A DNA stretch of 64,000 nt from contig CAVUSZ010000047.1 in NCBI GenBank assembly GCA_963744255.1, positions 62,001-126,000 of the forward strand, in the 5' to 3' direction. Below the pieces are notes generated by a model that saw only the letters and a program-made list of their open reading frames with translations, searched no databases and had not been told where the DNA came from. Made by a program: the position numbers and the translations under genes. The stretch is from DATEDA01 sp963744255 (GTDB lineage: Bacteria; Pseudomonadota; Gammaproteobacteria; Burkholderiales; SG8-39). The stretch's first letter is position 1; every line of letters begins with the position of its first letter. This document shows, piece by piece, positions 42,635-53,329 of the stretch.

Positions 42635-42638
42635 CGTC

Positions 42639-44645
42639 TCACCGCACGAGGAACAGCAGCACCAGCAGCGTGGCGAAGCTGTACATGAGGTACACCGAGA
42701 TGCGGCCGCGCTGGAGCACGGTCACGAGGCCAGTGACGCGTTCGACGGCGCGCATCACCGGAACGTAGGCCCACTGCCAGAGCGGATCCTCGATCGTCAC
42801 GCGGTAGCGCGGCGCGGGCTCGGCGGGGCTCGGCAGCTCGCGCTCGACGACACGGAAGAACGGCTCGAACACCACCCGCACCGGCTGGCCGAACCCTTCG
42901 GCGGTGTCCTGCATCCGGGCGTTGAGCAGCGGGAAGCCGCAGTCCCAGGGCGGCGAGCGCCGCACCCGGCCGTGATAGAAGCGGCGCACCGCCAGCCAGG
43001 CGGCGAGCGTGACGACGACAAGACCGACCAGGAAGAGGAGCGGCGAGTAGCTCGCGCGCTGCGGATCGATCGGCGCGAGAAAGAGCCAGTGGCTGCGCGC
43101 GACAGAGGCTGACAGGGTCTGACCGACGAGCGGGCCGGTGACGAAGTCGATCATCCGGATGACCTGGACCGGGACGATGCCGAATGCGACGCAGCCGGCG
43201 GCGAGCCACACGAGGCCGATCCGCTCCCAGAGGCCGGCGTCGTGCGCTTCCGCGAGCTTCTCCTCGCGCGGCTGACCCAGGAACACGACGCCGTAGAACT
43301 TCACCATCACATAGGCGGAGAGCGCGGCGGCGAGCGCGATCGCCGCCGCGGCGACCGGGATCAGCATGTTGAGATAGGTGTCGGGCAGTCCAGGCGTGAA
43401 CAGGAACGCCTGCAGCAGCAGCCATTCGGAGACGAATCCGTTCAGCGGCGGCAGGCCGGCAAGCGCGAGCGCGCCGACAAGCGCGAGCCACGCGACCCAG
43501 GGCATGCGGTGGATGAGCCCGCCGAGTCGCCCCAGCGCGCGCTCCCGTGTCGCATGCAGCACCGAGCCGGTGGCGAGGAAGAGAAGGCTCTTGTACCAGG
43601 CGTGGTTCAGGCAGTGATAGAGCGTCGCGGTGAGGGCGAGCGCAGCGAGCGCCGCCATGCCGTAGGCGGCGAAGGTGACGGTGAGCCCGAAGCCGACGAC
43701 GACGAAGCCGATGTTCTCGATCGAGGACCAGGCAAGCAGGCGCTTCATGTCGCCCTGCACCGCGCTGAACACCACGCCGAAGATCGCGGTCGCGAGCCCG
43801 ATCGCGAGCGCGGTGACGCCCCACCACCAGACCTGGGTGTGGAGCAGATCGAAGGTGACCCGCAACATCCCGTAGATCGCGGTCTTGAGCATCACCGCGC
43901 TCATCAGCGCCGAGACGGGGGACGGCGCAGCCGGATGGGCCTCGGGGAGCCAGACGTGCAGCGGCAGGATACCGGCCTTCGCGCCGAAGCCGAAGAACGC
44001 GAGCATGAATGCGACCGTGGCCCAGAACGGACCGAGCTGGACGGCGCGCATCGCCGCGAACGTGTAGTCGTGGGTCCCGCCCTGGAGCACGCCGAAGCAC
44101 AGCAGGATCGCAAGCGCACCGATGTGCGCGATCAGCAGGTAGAGATACCCCGCGCGGCGGATCTCCGCTTGACGGTGATCGCTGGTCACCAGGAAGAACG
44201 ACGCGAGCGCCATCGACTCCCACGCGACCATGAAACCGTAGGCGTCGTCGGCGACGAGCACGAACGCCATGCTGGCGAGGAAGAGGTGATACCAGAGGCA
44301 CTGGACGCCGGGCGCGGTGCCCTCGCCGGGGCGGATGTAGCCGGCGGCGAACACCGATACGCCCGCGGCGACACCGCCGAGGATGAAGAGGAAGAACGCG
44401 GACAGCGCGTCCATCCGGAAGTGGAACGGCAGGTCCGCCAGGCCGAGCGACGAAACGTAGATGTGCGGTGGTGACATGACTCCGGCGAGCGCCACGCCGG
44501 CGAGCACGACGCCGGCCGCGGCGCCGACGGGAAACAGTACGCGCGCGACGTAGCCTAGCGCGCGCGGCGCCGCCAGCCCGAGCATCGCGAGCGCGAGCCA
44601 TGCGAGCGCGATCGCGAGCGTGAGCTCGAGGGGGGAGGGAGTCAT
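42639..44645 (-). CDS. hyfB: Hydrogenase-4 membrane subunit, NuoL/M-like (HyfB)
   Basis: 668-residue first gene of the operon. It is a proton-channel-type subunit with 14 or more helices, including AWESMALASFFLV (channel Glu), FGAKAGILPLHVWLPEAHPAAPSPVSA, and KRLLAWSSIENIGFV. A long C-terminal extension (about residues 540-668, RVVFEPFFRVVERELP...) ends in a last helix, typical of HyfB. Start 44645 (MTPSPLELTLAIAL) is chosen over upstream Met codons that give a polar leader. Confidence 0.88.
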   Translation of the reverse strand: MTPSPLELTLAIALAWLALAMLGLAAPRALGYVARVLFPVGAAAGVVLAGVALAGVMSPPHIYVSSLGLADLPFHFRMDALSAFFLFILGGVAAGVSVFAAGYIRPGEGTAPGVQCLWYHLFLASMAFVLVADDAYGFMVAWESMALASFFLVTSDHRQAEIRRAGYLYLLIAHIGALAILLCFGVLQGGTHDYTFAAMRAVQLGPFWATVAFMLAFFGFGAKAGILPLHVWLPEAHPAAPSPVSALMSAVMLKTAIYGMLRVTFDLLHTQVWWWGVTALAIGLATAIFGVVFSAVQGDMKRLLAWSSIENIGFVVVGFGLTVTFAAYGMAALAALALTATLYHCLNHAWYKSLLFLATGSVLHATRERALGRLGGLIHRMPWVAWLALVGALALAGLPPLNGFVSEWLLLQAFLFTPGLPDTYLNMLIPVAAAAIALAAALSAYVMVKFYGVVFLGQPREEKLAEAHDAGLWERIGLVWLAAGCVAFGIVPVQVIRMIDFVTGPLVGQTLSASVARSHWLFLAPIDPQRASYSPLLFLVGLVVVTLAAWLAVRRFYHGRVRRSPPWDCGFPLLNARMQDTAEGFGQPVRVVFEPFFRVVERELPSPAEPAPRYRVTIEDPLWQWAYVPVMRAVERVTGLVTVLQRGRISVYLMYSFATLLVLLFLVR

Positions 44646-44691
44646 GCCCTTGCGGACGAGGCGGGCGTGCCAAAGGCCATCGTTGTGGTGC

Positions 44692-45921
44692 TCAGGCGAG
44701 CGCGATGGTCGCCGCGACGAGGGCGGCAATGGTAACACCGGTCCAGAGGAGCAAGCGCCCGCGCGCCGAGTGCGGTGCTCGACCGGCTTTCTCTTCGTCC
44801 CAACTTCCGTTGGGCGGCGGCTCGCTCGCGGCGCTGAGCGCCGCGAGGTCGAGCTTTAGGGTCTGCTCGGCGGCGTCGCCCGGGTGCGACGCCGCCAGGC
44901 GATGCATTGCCGCGGTCGAGTCGAACCGGAGCGAGACGCGCAGGCGCGGTCCCGTCTCGCGCGCGGGCGGCCGCTGCGGCGACCTTGCTGGCGGCGAGAG
45001 GGTCCGGGTCGTCTCGACAGCGACGTCGGGAAGCGGGAACGACACGATCGGCAACGTTTGCGTCGCGTCTTCCTCCTCGCCCGAGGGCGTCGCCGCAGCG
45101 AGCTGCGCAGCGCAGGCGCGCAGGTCGGCGGCCAGCTCGCGCGCGTCCTGGTAGCGCTCGTCAGGATCTTTTGCGAGCGCACGCGCGACGACGAGATCGA
45201 GCATCGTCGGCAGCCGCCTGCGGACCGCGCTCGGCGGCGGCGGGTTGGAGTGCACGATGTGGTACATGATCTGCGTGATGTCGTCGCCGGCGAAGGGCGA
45301 CGCACCGACCGTCATCTCGTACACCACCCCCCCGAGCGCGAAGATGTCGCTGCGGTGGTCGGCGGCACCGCCGAGCAGCTGCTCGGGGGCCATGTACTTC
45401 GGCGAGCCGAGCAGCATGCCGGTCTGGGTCTTGACTTCGGACGCGCGCATCCGCGCGATGCCGAAGTCCATGATCTTCGCCGGCCCGCCGTTCACGACCA
45501 TGATGTTGGCCGGTTTCACGTCGCGGTGGACGATGCCCCGGCTGTGTGCGTACGCGAGCGCCTCGGCGACCTGGGCGGCGATGTCGAGCGCAGCCTGCGG
45601 CTCGACGCCGCCGCTCGCGAGCAGGCTCTTCAACTCGCGCCCGGCGACGAACTCCATCGCCATGTACACGACGTCGCCGGCACGCCCGATGTCGAAGATC
45701 GTGACGATGTGCGGATGGCTCAGACTGCCGGCCGCTTTCGCCTCCTGGTAGAAGCGTTTCTCGTACTCCACGCGCTCCTCGGCGTCGGCCACGATGCTGA
45801 TGGTCTTGATCGCGACCGTGCGGTTGAGCATCGGGTCGGAGGCCTTGTAGACGACGCCCATCGCCCCCCGTCCGAGCTCGCCGAGGATCCGGTAGCGACC
45901 GAGGGTCTGCGGCTCGCTCAT
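44692..45921 (-). CDS. Membrane-anchored Ser/Thr protein kinase (PknB-like)
   Basis: 409-residue eukaryotic-type kinase. It has the Gly-loop GRGAMGVVYK, VAIKTI Lys, HRDVKPANI, DFGIARM and the GSPKYMAPEQ activation-loop end. A Pro/Arg-rich linker follows, and a single C-terminal helix (LLLWTGVTIAALVAATIALA) anchors it, leaving only a few residues outside. The start at 45921 (MSEPQTLGRYRIL) gives the compact N-terminus usual for the family. It follows the cyclase-like/PEGA protein gene by 14 bases, suggesting a shared signalling role. Confidence 0.88.
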   Translation of the reverse strand: MSEPQTLGRYRILGELGRGAMGVVYKASDPMLNRTVAIKTISIVADAEERVEYEKRFYQEAKAAGSLSHPHIVTIFDIGRAGDVVYMAMEFVAGRELKSLLASGGVEPQAALDIAAQVAEALAYAHSRGIVHRDVKPANIMVVNGGPAKIMDFGIARMRASEVKTQTGMLLGSPKYMAPEQLLGGAADHRSDIFALGGVVYEMTVGASPFAGDDITQIMYHIVHSNPPPPSAVRRRLPTMLDLVVARALAKDPDERYQDARELAADLRACAAQLAAATPSGEEEDATQTLPIVSFPLPDVAVETTRTLSPPARSPQRPPARETGPRLRVSLRFDSTAAMHRLAASHPGDAAEQTLKLDLAALSAASEPPPNGSWDEEKAGRAPHSARGRLLLWTGVTIAALVAATIALA

Positions 45922-45935
45922 GGGGCGGGGCGCCG

Positions 45936-46931
45936 TCAGAATCCGGCCTGTTTGCGGAAGTCGTTCCACATCCGCCGCACGCGCGACGGCTGCTCCTGCG
46001 GCGGCTGCGACCTCTGCGGGCGCGGCCGCTGCACCGGCGCCACTGGGGCCCCGACGGGTGCCGCGAACGAGTGGCGAACGTCGAACTCTTCACCGGGGCC
46101 GAGCTCCACCCGCAGCGCGACCGTCGGCTGCGGCGGGTGCCGGATCTCGATCGTGTGTTTGCCCGGCGGGACCTCGATGCGTGCAAGAGGCGGAGTCCGG
46201 CCCCGCGCTACACCGTCGATCACGACCTCGCCCCACGGGTCGATCGCGAGCGCCACGACCGCCGGCTGCCGTGCGGCCTTGCGCGCGAAGCGCACGGCGA
46301 TGCCGGCCGTGAGGATGCCCGCGATCGCGAGCCCGGCGACGAGGACACGGCGCCGGCGCGGGGCGAAGATCCCGGCGAAGGTCGCGCCCGCCTCGCTCGC
46401 GGGGCCCTCCAACGAGTACAGCTCGTGCTTGCGCAGGTTCGCGTCGGTCTGGGTGCCGGCGGCCTGGAGGCGGGCGGAGCGCTCGGGATCGGTCGGCGCG
46501 AGCGCGTCACGGAACGCGCGCGAGACCAGGATGCGGCCGGCCGCCGAGAACCCGGCGATCGCCGCGCCGGTGGCTACGCTGTCGCCGGCGAGACACGGCG
46601 CGCCGCGTTCGTCCGCTGCGAGCCGGACCGGGCCGTGGTCGACGCCGAGGCGGAGCGGGAACGGCTTTGCCCCCCGGCCGCTCGCGAGTCGTCGCACCCG
46701 CCGCGCGGCGAGCAACGCCTCCGACGGCGCGGCGAGCACCGCGATCGCGAGCCCATCGGGCGTCTCGGCCACGATCCGGTCCGCGGGATCCAGCGGCGCG
46801 ATCGCACGCGCCACCGCGGCGTCGAGACGCTCCCGCAGGCGCGCCTGCTCGGCGACGGACTTGCGCGTGAAATCGACGAGGCCGAGAAACACCAGGCTCG
46901 CTTGCGTGGCGCTCCCGGTGGACTCTGGCAT
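45936..46931 (-). CDS. Cyclase-homology/PEGA domain membrane protein
   Basis: 331 residues. The N-terminal 170 resemble a degenerate class III nucleotide cyclase domain (LVFLGLVDFTRKS, LRLGVDHGPVRLA, SVATGAAIAGFSAAGRILVSRAFRDAL) without obvious catalytic metal ligands. A membrane helix (VLVAGLAIAGILTAGIAV) precedes a PEGA-like domain (PWGEVVIDGVARGRTPPLARIEVPPGKHTIEI). The C-terminus is basic. It probably binds a ligand or partner rather than making cAMP. It is paired with the Ser/Thr kinase and could be its substrate or sensor. Confidence 0.72.
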   Translation of the reverse strand: MPESTGSATQASLVFLGLVDFTRKSVAEQARLRERLDAAVARAIAPLDPADRIVAETPDGLAIAVLAAPSEALLAARRVRRLASGRGAKPFPLRLGVDHGPVRLAADERGAPCLAGDSVATGAAIAGFSAAGRILVSRAFRDALAPTDPERSARLQAAGTQTDANLRKHELYSLEGPASEAGATFAGIFAPRRRRVLVAGLAIAGILTAGIAVRFARKAARQPAVVALAIDPWGEVVIDGVARGRTPPLARIEVPPGKHTIEIRHPPQPTVALRVELGPGEEFDVRHSFAAPVGAPVAPVQRPRPQRSQPPQEQPSRVRRMWNDFRKQAGF

Positions 46932-47552
46932 GTCTAACCGCGCGCGCGTTACTTGACGCGCATGCCGGGCTGGGCGCCCGAGTCGGGCGCGAGAAGGTAG
47001 ACGCCCGGACCGTCGCCCGACGCGGCCAGCACCATGCCTTCGGACGTACCGAACCGCATCTTGCGCGGCGCGAGATTTGCGACCACGACCGTGAGCCGGC
47101 CGACGAGTTGCGCCGGATCGTAGGCGGACCGGATGCCGGCAAAGAGCGTCCGCGTCTCGCTGCCGAGGTCGACGGTGAGTCGGACGAGCTTGTCCGCGCC
47201 GTCGACGTGATCGGCGGCGACGATTTTCGCGACGCGGAGGTCGATCTTCGAGAAGTCGTCGATCGAGATGGTCGAGGATTCGACCGGCGGATTCCTGCTC
47301 GCGCCTTTCGCAGACGAGGGGGGAGGCGGCGTCACGTCGGGCTTTTCGTCGTGTGCGCCGATCAGCGCCTGAACTTGCTTCGGATCGATACGCTTCATCA
47401 GAGTGCTCATAGGGTCTTGATTCGATGTCCAGCCTCGTGTAGGATGGTCCGCATCATGCCAATGGAGACGGCGAACCCGAGGAATTCTCGCGACGCGCTC
47501 TGCTGTTTCCGGCAGGATCGGGGCGAGATATATGGTCAGAGTTCTGAAGCAG

Positions 47553-49046
<1,494 letters not shown>

Positions 49047-49137
49047 GGGCAAGTGTTTTTTTGTAAGCCCCTGATTTTAGCGTGGATAACCCGTCAAATC
49101 GACTCTGCTAGACTGCGCGCACGCCAGGAGTGCCACC

Positions 49138-50226
49138 ATGCCCCTCACAGAACAGGACGTCCAGTCCGCGTTGCAGGAAATCGTCGACCCGAACACCGGC
49201 AAGGACCTCGTCGCGACCCGCTCCGCGAAGCGCGTCAAGGTCTCGGGCGACGACGTGACGGTCGATATCGAGCTTGCCTATCCTGCCAAGACGCAGCTCG
49301 AACCGATGAAGAAAGTCGTCTTCCAGAGGCTGCGATCGATCCCCGGGGTCGGCGCCGTCAACGTGAACGTGACGTCCCGCATCGTTTCGCATGCGGTACA
49401 GCGTGGCGTCAAGCTCGTTCCCGGGGTGAAGAACATCATCGCGGTGGCCTCCGCCAAGGGCGGGGTGGGCAAGTCGACCACCGCGGTCAACCTCGCGCTC
49501 GCGCTCGCGGCCGAGGGCGCGGCGGTGGGCGTGCTCGACGCGGACATCTACGGCCCGTCGCAGCCGATGATGCTCGGCATCACCGGGCGCCCGGAATCGA
49601 AGGACGGCAAGTCGCTCGAGCCGATGATGGGTCACGGCTTGCAGGCGAGCTCGATCGGGTTCCTGATCGACGTCGATACGGCGATGGTGTGGCGCGGACC
49701 GATGGTCACCCAGGCGCTGGAGCAGCTCCTCAAGGACACGCGCTGGCGCGACGTCGACTACTTGGTCGTCGACCTGCCGCCGGGCACCGGCGACATCCAG
49801 CTCACGCTCGCGCAGAAAGTGCCGGTGACCGGCGTGGTGATCGTGACGACGCCGCAGGACATCGCGTTGATCGACGCGCGCAAAGGGTTGAAGATGTTCG
49901 AGAAACTTTCCATCCCGATCCTCGGCATCGTCGAGAACATGTCCCTCCATACCTGCTCGAAGTGCGGTCACGAGGAGCCGATCTTCGGCTCGGGCGGCGC
50001 GGCGAGGATGAGCAAGGACTACGGCGTCGAGTTGCTCGGTGCGCTGCCCCTCGATATCCGCATCCGCGAACAGGCCGATTCCGGGAAGCCCACGGTCGTC
50101 GCCGACCCGGACAGCCGGACGGCGGAGATCTACCGGGCGATCGCCCGGCGGGTGGCGGTGAAGATCGGGGAGCTGCAGCGGGACATGACCGGGAAATTCC
50201 CGAACATCGTTGTGCAGAACACCTGA
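49138..50226 (+). CDS. apbC: Iron-sulfur cluster carrier protein, Mrp/NBP35 family
   Basis: 362-residue P-loop ATPase that carries Fe-S clusters to apo-proteins. An N-terminal DUF59/MIP18-like domain (residues 1-90, LQEIVDPNTGKDLVATR) precedes the deviant Walker A SAKGGVGKST. ADIYGPSQPMMLG, VDLPPGTGDIQLTLAQ and the cluster-ligating CxxC (HTCSKCGHEE) follow. The family call is secure. The ribosome site is weak, but the ATG fits relatives. Confidence 0.95.
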   Translation: MPLTEQDVQSALQEIVDPNTGKDLVATRSAKRVKVSGDDVTVDIELAYPAKTQLEPMKKVVFQRLRSIPGVGAVNVNVTSRIVSHAVQRGVKLVPGVKNIIAVASAKGGVGKSTTAVNLALALAAEGAAVGVLDADIYGPSQPMMLGITGRPESKDGKSLEPMMGHGLQASSIGFLIDVDTAMVWRGPMVTQALEQLLKDTRWRDVDYLVVDLPPGTGDIQLTLAQKVPVTGVVIVTTPQDIALIDARKGLKMFEKLSIPILGIVENMSLHTCSKCGHEEPIFGSGGAARMSKDYGVELLGALPLDIRIREQADSGKPTVVADPDSRTAEIYRAIARRVAVKIGELQRDMTGKFPNIVVQNT

Positions 50227-50301
50227 GACAAGTCCGCCTGATGGGCCGCCGGCCAGGCCGGTCGGAGCGTCAAGGCGCCGCGAACTTCCTCCGGAGCGAG
50301 C

Positions 50302-50868
50302 ATGCCCGTCAAGTCCGACAAGTGGATCCGCCGCATGGCGCGCGAGCGCGCCATGATCGAGCCGTTCGAGCCCGACCTCGTGCGCGAGGTCAGGGGGCAG
50401 AGGGTGGTGTCGTTCGGGACGTCGAGCTACGGCTACGATATCCGGTGCTCGAACGAGTTCAAGCTGTTCACCAACCTGAACTCCACGATCGTCGATCCGA
50501 AGAACTTCGACGAGAAGTCGTTCGTCGACGTGAAGGGCGACCACTGCGTCATCCCGCCGAACTCCTTCGCGCTCGCGCGGACGCTGGAGTACTTCCGGAT
50601 CCCGCGCAACGTGCTGGTCCTGTGCCTCGGCAAGTCGACGTACGCGCGCTGCGGGATCATCGTGAACGTCACCCCGCTCGAGCCCGAATGGGAAGGGCAT
50701 GTCACGCTCGAGTTCTCCAACACGACGCCGCTGCCGGCGAAGATCTACGCGAACGAGGGCGTCGCGCAGGTGATCTTCATCGAGTCGGACGAAGTCTGCG
50801 AGACCTCCTACCGCGATCGCGGCGGGAAGTACCAGGGGCAGCAGGGCGTCACGCTGCCGCGGATCTAG
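50302..50868 (+). CDS. dcd: dCTP deaminase
   Basis: Deaminates dCTP to dUTP, feeding dTMP synthesis (thyA lies 7 kb away). 188 residues, starting MPVKSDKWIRRMA. It includes SSYGYDIRCSNEF, the KSTYARCGIIVNVTPLEPEWEGHVTLE catalytic region and QVIFIESDE, ending in the usual GKYQGQQGVTLPRI. A GGAGCGAGC stretch precedes the ATG. It is probably co-transcribed with apbC (75 bases apart), a pairing common in Betaproteobacteria. Confidence 0.97.
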   Translation: MPVKSDKWIRRMARERAMIEPFEPDLVREVRGQRVVSFGTSSYGYDIRCSNEFKLFTNLNSTIVDPKNFDEKSFVDVKGDHCVIPPNSFALARTLEYFRIPRNVLVLCLGKSTYARCGIIVNVTPLEPEWEGHVTLEFSNTTPLPAKIYANEGVAQVIFIESDEVCETSYRDRGGKYQGQQGVTLPRI

Positions 50869-50880
50869 ACGCGCCGCTCG

Positions 50881-51339
50881 GTGACCTTCCAGCCAGCCGA
50901 TCCCGGGTTCGAGGCCCGCGTCCGGGCAAGCTTCGGCCGCCAGGCGGCGATGAAGCTGATCGGCGCCACGCTGAGCCGCGTCGAGCCGGGCGTCGTCGCG
51001 ATCGAGCTGCCGAATCGGGCCGACCTGACCCAGCAGCACGGTCTCGTGCACGGCGGGATCACCGCGATGATCGCCGACTCGGCCGCCGGCTACGCGGCCT
51101 ACACGCTCTTTCCCGCCGACAGCTCCATCCTGACCGTCGAGTTCAAGATCAACCTCGTCGCGCCGGCGGCAGGCGAGCGCCTTGTCGCCACCGGCCGGGT
51201 GAAGAAGGCGGGCAAGACGCTCACGATCTGCGAGTTCGAGGTCGTGGCGCACCGCGGCGGGAGAGCGACGACGTGTGCACTGGGGCTGGACACGTTGATC
51301 TGCCTCGCCGGGAAGGCCGACGCGCCGGCTGGAGTCTAG
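50881..51339 (+). CDS. PaaI-family hotdog thioesterase
   Basis: 152-residue single-hotdog protein of the acyl-CoA thioesterase PaaI type. The HGLVHGGITAMIADSAAGYAA segment holds the conserved HGG and catalytic Asp. TVEFKINLVAPAAGERLVATG is the central strand. It starts at GTG 50881, 12 bases after dcd. It likely hydrolyses short or aromatic acyl-CoA thioesters; the substrate is unknown. Its stop overlaps the convergent folA stop. Confidence 0.87.
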   Translation: MTFQPADPGFEARVRASFGRQAAMKLIGATLSRVEPGVVAIELPNRADLTQQHGLVHGGITAMIADSAAGYAAYTLFPADSSILTVEFKINLVAPAAGERLVATGRVKKAGKTLTICEFEVVAHRGGRATTCALGLDTLICLAGKADAPAGV

Positions 51340-51806
51340 CGGCTGCGCTCGTAGGTCACGAAAGCGAACCCGCGGCCGGGCTCCCGGTCGGTTTCGACCC
51401 AGTCGACAGGATCGAATTCCGGGAACGACACGTCCCCCGGGTAGGCCGCGTCGATTAGGGTGAGGTAAAGCCGGTCGGCCCGCGGGAGCGCGAGCGCGTA
51501 CAGTGCCGCCCCGCCGATCACGAACACTTCGGGCGCATCCCCGGCGATGACGAGCGCGGCATCGAGCGACCGGGCGACCTCGCAGCCGCCCCAGCTCGCG
51601 CCGGGTTGCCGCGTGACCACGATGTTCCGCCGGCCGGGAAGGGGCCGCCCGATCGACTCATGCGTCTTCCGTCCCATGATCACCGGCGCACCCATCGTCA
51701 GCCGCTTGAAGCGCTTCAGGTCTTCGGGGAGGCTCCAGGGCAGGCGGCCGCCGGCCCCGATCACGCGGTTGCGGGCGAGCGCGGCGACTAGCGAAACGAG
51801 CGGCAT
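51336..51806 (-). CDS. folA: Dihydrofolate reductase
   Basis: Reduces dihydrofolate to tetrahydrofolate with NADPH. 156 residues from ATG 51806: SLVAALARNRVIGAGGRLPWSLPEDLKRFKRLT (Met20-loop WSLPEDL with the catalytic acidic residue), VIMGRKTHESIGRPLPGR and VFVIGGAALYALALPRADRLYLT. It is divergent from the glrK gene, with 71 bases between. Together with thyA and dcd it supports local thymidylate metabolism. Confidence 0.94.
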   Translation of the reverse strand: MPLVSLVAALARNRVIGAGGRLPWSLPEDLKRFKRLTMGAPVIMGRKTHESIGRPLPGRRNIVVTRQPGASWGGCEVARSLDAALVIAGDAPEVFVIGGAALYALALPRADRLYLTLIDAAYPGDVSFPEFDPVDWVETDREPGRGFAFVTYERSR

Positions 51807-51877
51807 GATCAGCGGGCCGGCGGCGCTTACCGGCGGTATCATGAGGCGGAGCGATTATAGGATTCGTTATCCCGGCG

Positions 51878-53329
51878 TTGAAGCTCGCGAACTTCTACTA
51901 CCCGAGGTCGTTCCTCAAGCTGCTGCTGATCGGCTTCGTCGTCGTGTCGGCGCCGCTCATCGTCGCGCTCGTGAACGCGGCGATCTCGATGCAGCGGCTC
52001 GCCACGATGAGCGAGAGCGCGGTCGATCAGGCGGCGCAGGCCGCGCGCAGCTCGCGGCTCCTGATGGAGCAGGCCCTGTCGATGGAGCGGGTGGTGCGGC
52101 AGTACGTGATCCTCGACGACGCCGGGCTGCTCGAGGATTACGACAAGATCCGCGCCAACTTCAAGCGCACAACGAGCGAACTGTCGCTGCTGCCGCTCGA
52201 CGAGCTGCAGCTTTCCGAGCTGAACCGCACCATCGACAAGGAGCAGGCGCTCTATGAAGCGCTCGCCGCGCAGCCGGCGCAGGGCCCCGAGCGCCGCAAG
52301 CTCATCGACGGCTACGTGGATCTGTCCGGCCTCGCGAAGAACGTGCTGCACGAGTCCAACCTGCTGATCGACCGCGAGATCGACCGCATGCGCGCCGCGG
52401 CGGCGGCGACGCAGCGGGCGCTCTTCGTAGAGCTCGCGGCGGCGTTCCCGCTCGGCCTCGCGATCGCGGCGCTCTTCGCGTTTCTCATCGCGCGCCCCAT
52501 CCGACAGCTCGACCGCGCGATCCGCCGGCTGGGCGCGGGCGAGTTCGGCGCTGCGCTCGACGTGCAGGGCCCGGCCGACCTCGAGTACCTTGGCGAGCGG
52601 CTCGAGTGGCTGCGCCGCCGGCTCGCGGCGGTCGAGGAGCAGAAGGCGCGATTCCTGCGTCACGTCTCGCACGAGCTGAAGACACCGCTCACCGCGCTCC
52701 GCGAGGGCTCGGAGCTCCTTGCCGACGGCGCGGCGGGGCCGGTCACCCGCGAGCAGCGGGAGATCGTCGCGATCCTGCAGTCGAACAGCGTGCACCTCCA
52801 GCGGCTGATCGAGGATCTGCTTCATTACCAGCGCGCGGTCGCCGGCGTCGAGCAGCTCAAGCTCGCGAAGGTGGATCTCACGATGGTGGCGCAAGCGGCG
52901 ATCGACGGGCACAAGCTGTACGCTGCCGGACGGTCGGTCGAGTTCGCGCTCGATGGCAGGCCCGCGCCGCTCCTCGGCGACGAGGAGAAGCTGCGGGTGG
53001 TCGTCGATAACCTGGTGTCGAACGCGGTGAAGTATTCGCCGGCAGGCGGGACGGTGCGCGTCACGGTCAAGCCTCGCGAGGAGGAGGTCTGCCTCGAGAC
53101 GACGGACGAGGGTCCGGGGGTGCCCGAAGCCGACCGCGAGAAGGTATTCGACTGGTTCTTCCAGGGCGAGCGGCCGGCGGGCGCGCGCGTGAAGGGCAGC
53201 GGGCTGGGGCTCGCGATCGCACGCGAGTTCGCGGTGGCGCACGGCGGCACGATCGAAGCGCTAGGCGGCCCGGGCGGACGCTTCCGCCTGATCCTGCCGC
53301 AGGTCGCCTCGCGGAAGGAGGGGGCGTGA
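51878..53329 (+). CDS. glrK: Sensor histidine kinase GlrK/QseE-like
   Basis: 483-residue kinase. TM1 is LLLIGFVVVSAPLIVALV, followed by a helical periplasmic domain of about 150 residues and TM2 (AAAFPLGLAIAALFAFLIA). A HAMP segment (RPIRQLDRAIRRLGAGEF) comes next, then the H-box RHVSHELKTPLTALREG, N-box NLVSNAVKYSP, DEGPGVPE and GSGLGLAIA. The start is TTG 51878; no ATG is available in frame. It overlaps the lipoprotein gene by 4 bases. The order glrK-qseG-glrR is the same as in enterobacteria, supporting the assignment. Confidence 0.88.
   Translation: MKLANFYYPRSFLKLLLIGFVVVSAPLIVALVNAAISMQRLATMSESAVDQAAQAARSSRLLMEQALSMERVVRQYVILDDAGLLEDYDKIRANFKRTTSELSLLPLDELQLSELNRTIDKEQALYEALAAQPAQGPERRKLIDGYVDLSGLAKNVLHESNLLIDREIDRMRAAAAATQRALFVELAAAFPLGLAIAALFAFLIARPIRQLDRAIRRLGAGEFGAALDVQGPADLEYLGERLEWLRRRLAAVEEQKARFLRHVSHELKTPLTALREGSELLADGAAGPVTREQREIVAILQSNSVHLQRLIEDLLHYQRAVAGVEQLKLAKVDLTMVAQAAIDGHKLYAAGRSVEFALDGRPAPLLGDEEKLRVVVDNLVSNAVKYSPAGGTVRVTVKPREEEVCLETTDEGPGVPEADREKVFDWFFQGERPAGARVKGSGLGLAIAREFAVAHGGTIEALGGPGGRFRLILPQVASRKEGA

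Noticed and set aside
45936..46931. Active adenylate cyclase
   Set aside because: Only the outline of the class III fold is recognisable; the metal-binding and transition-state residues are not evident, so enzyme activity is not claimed.
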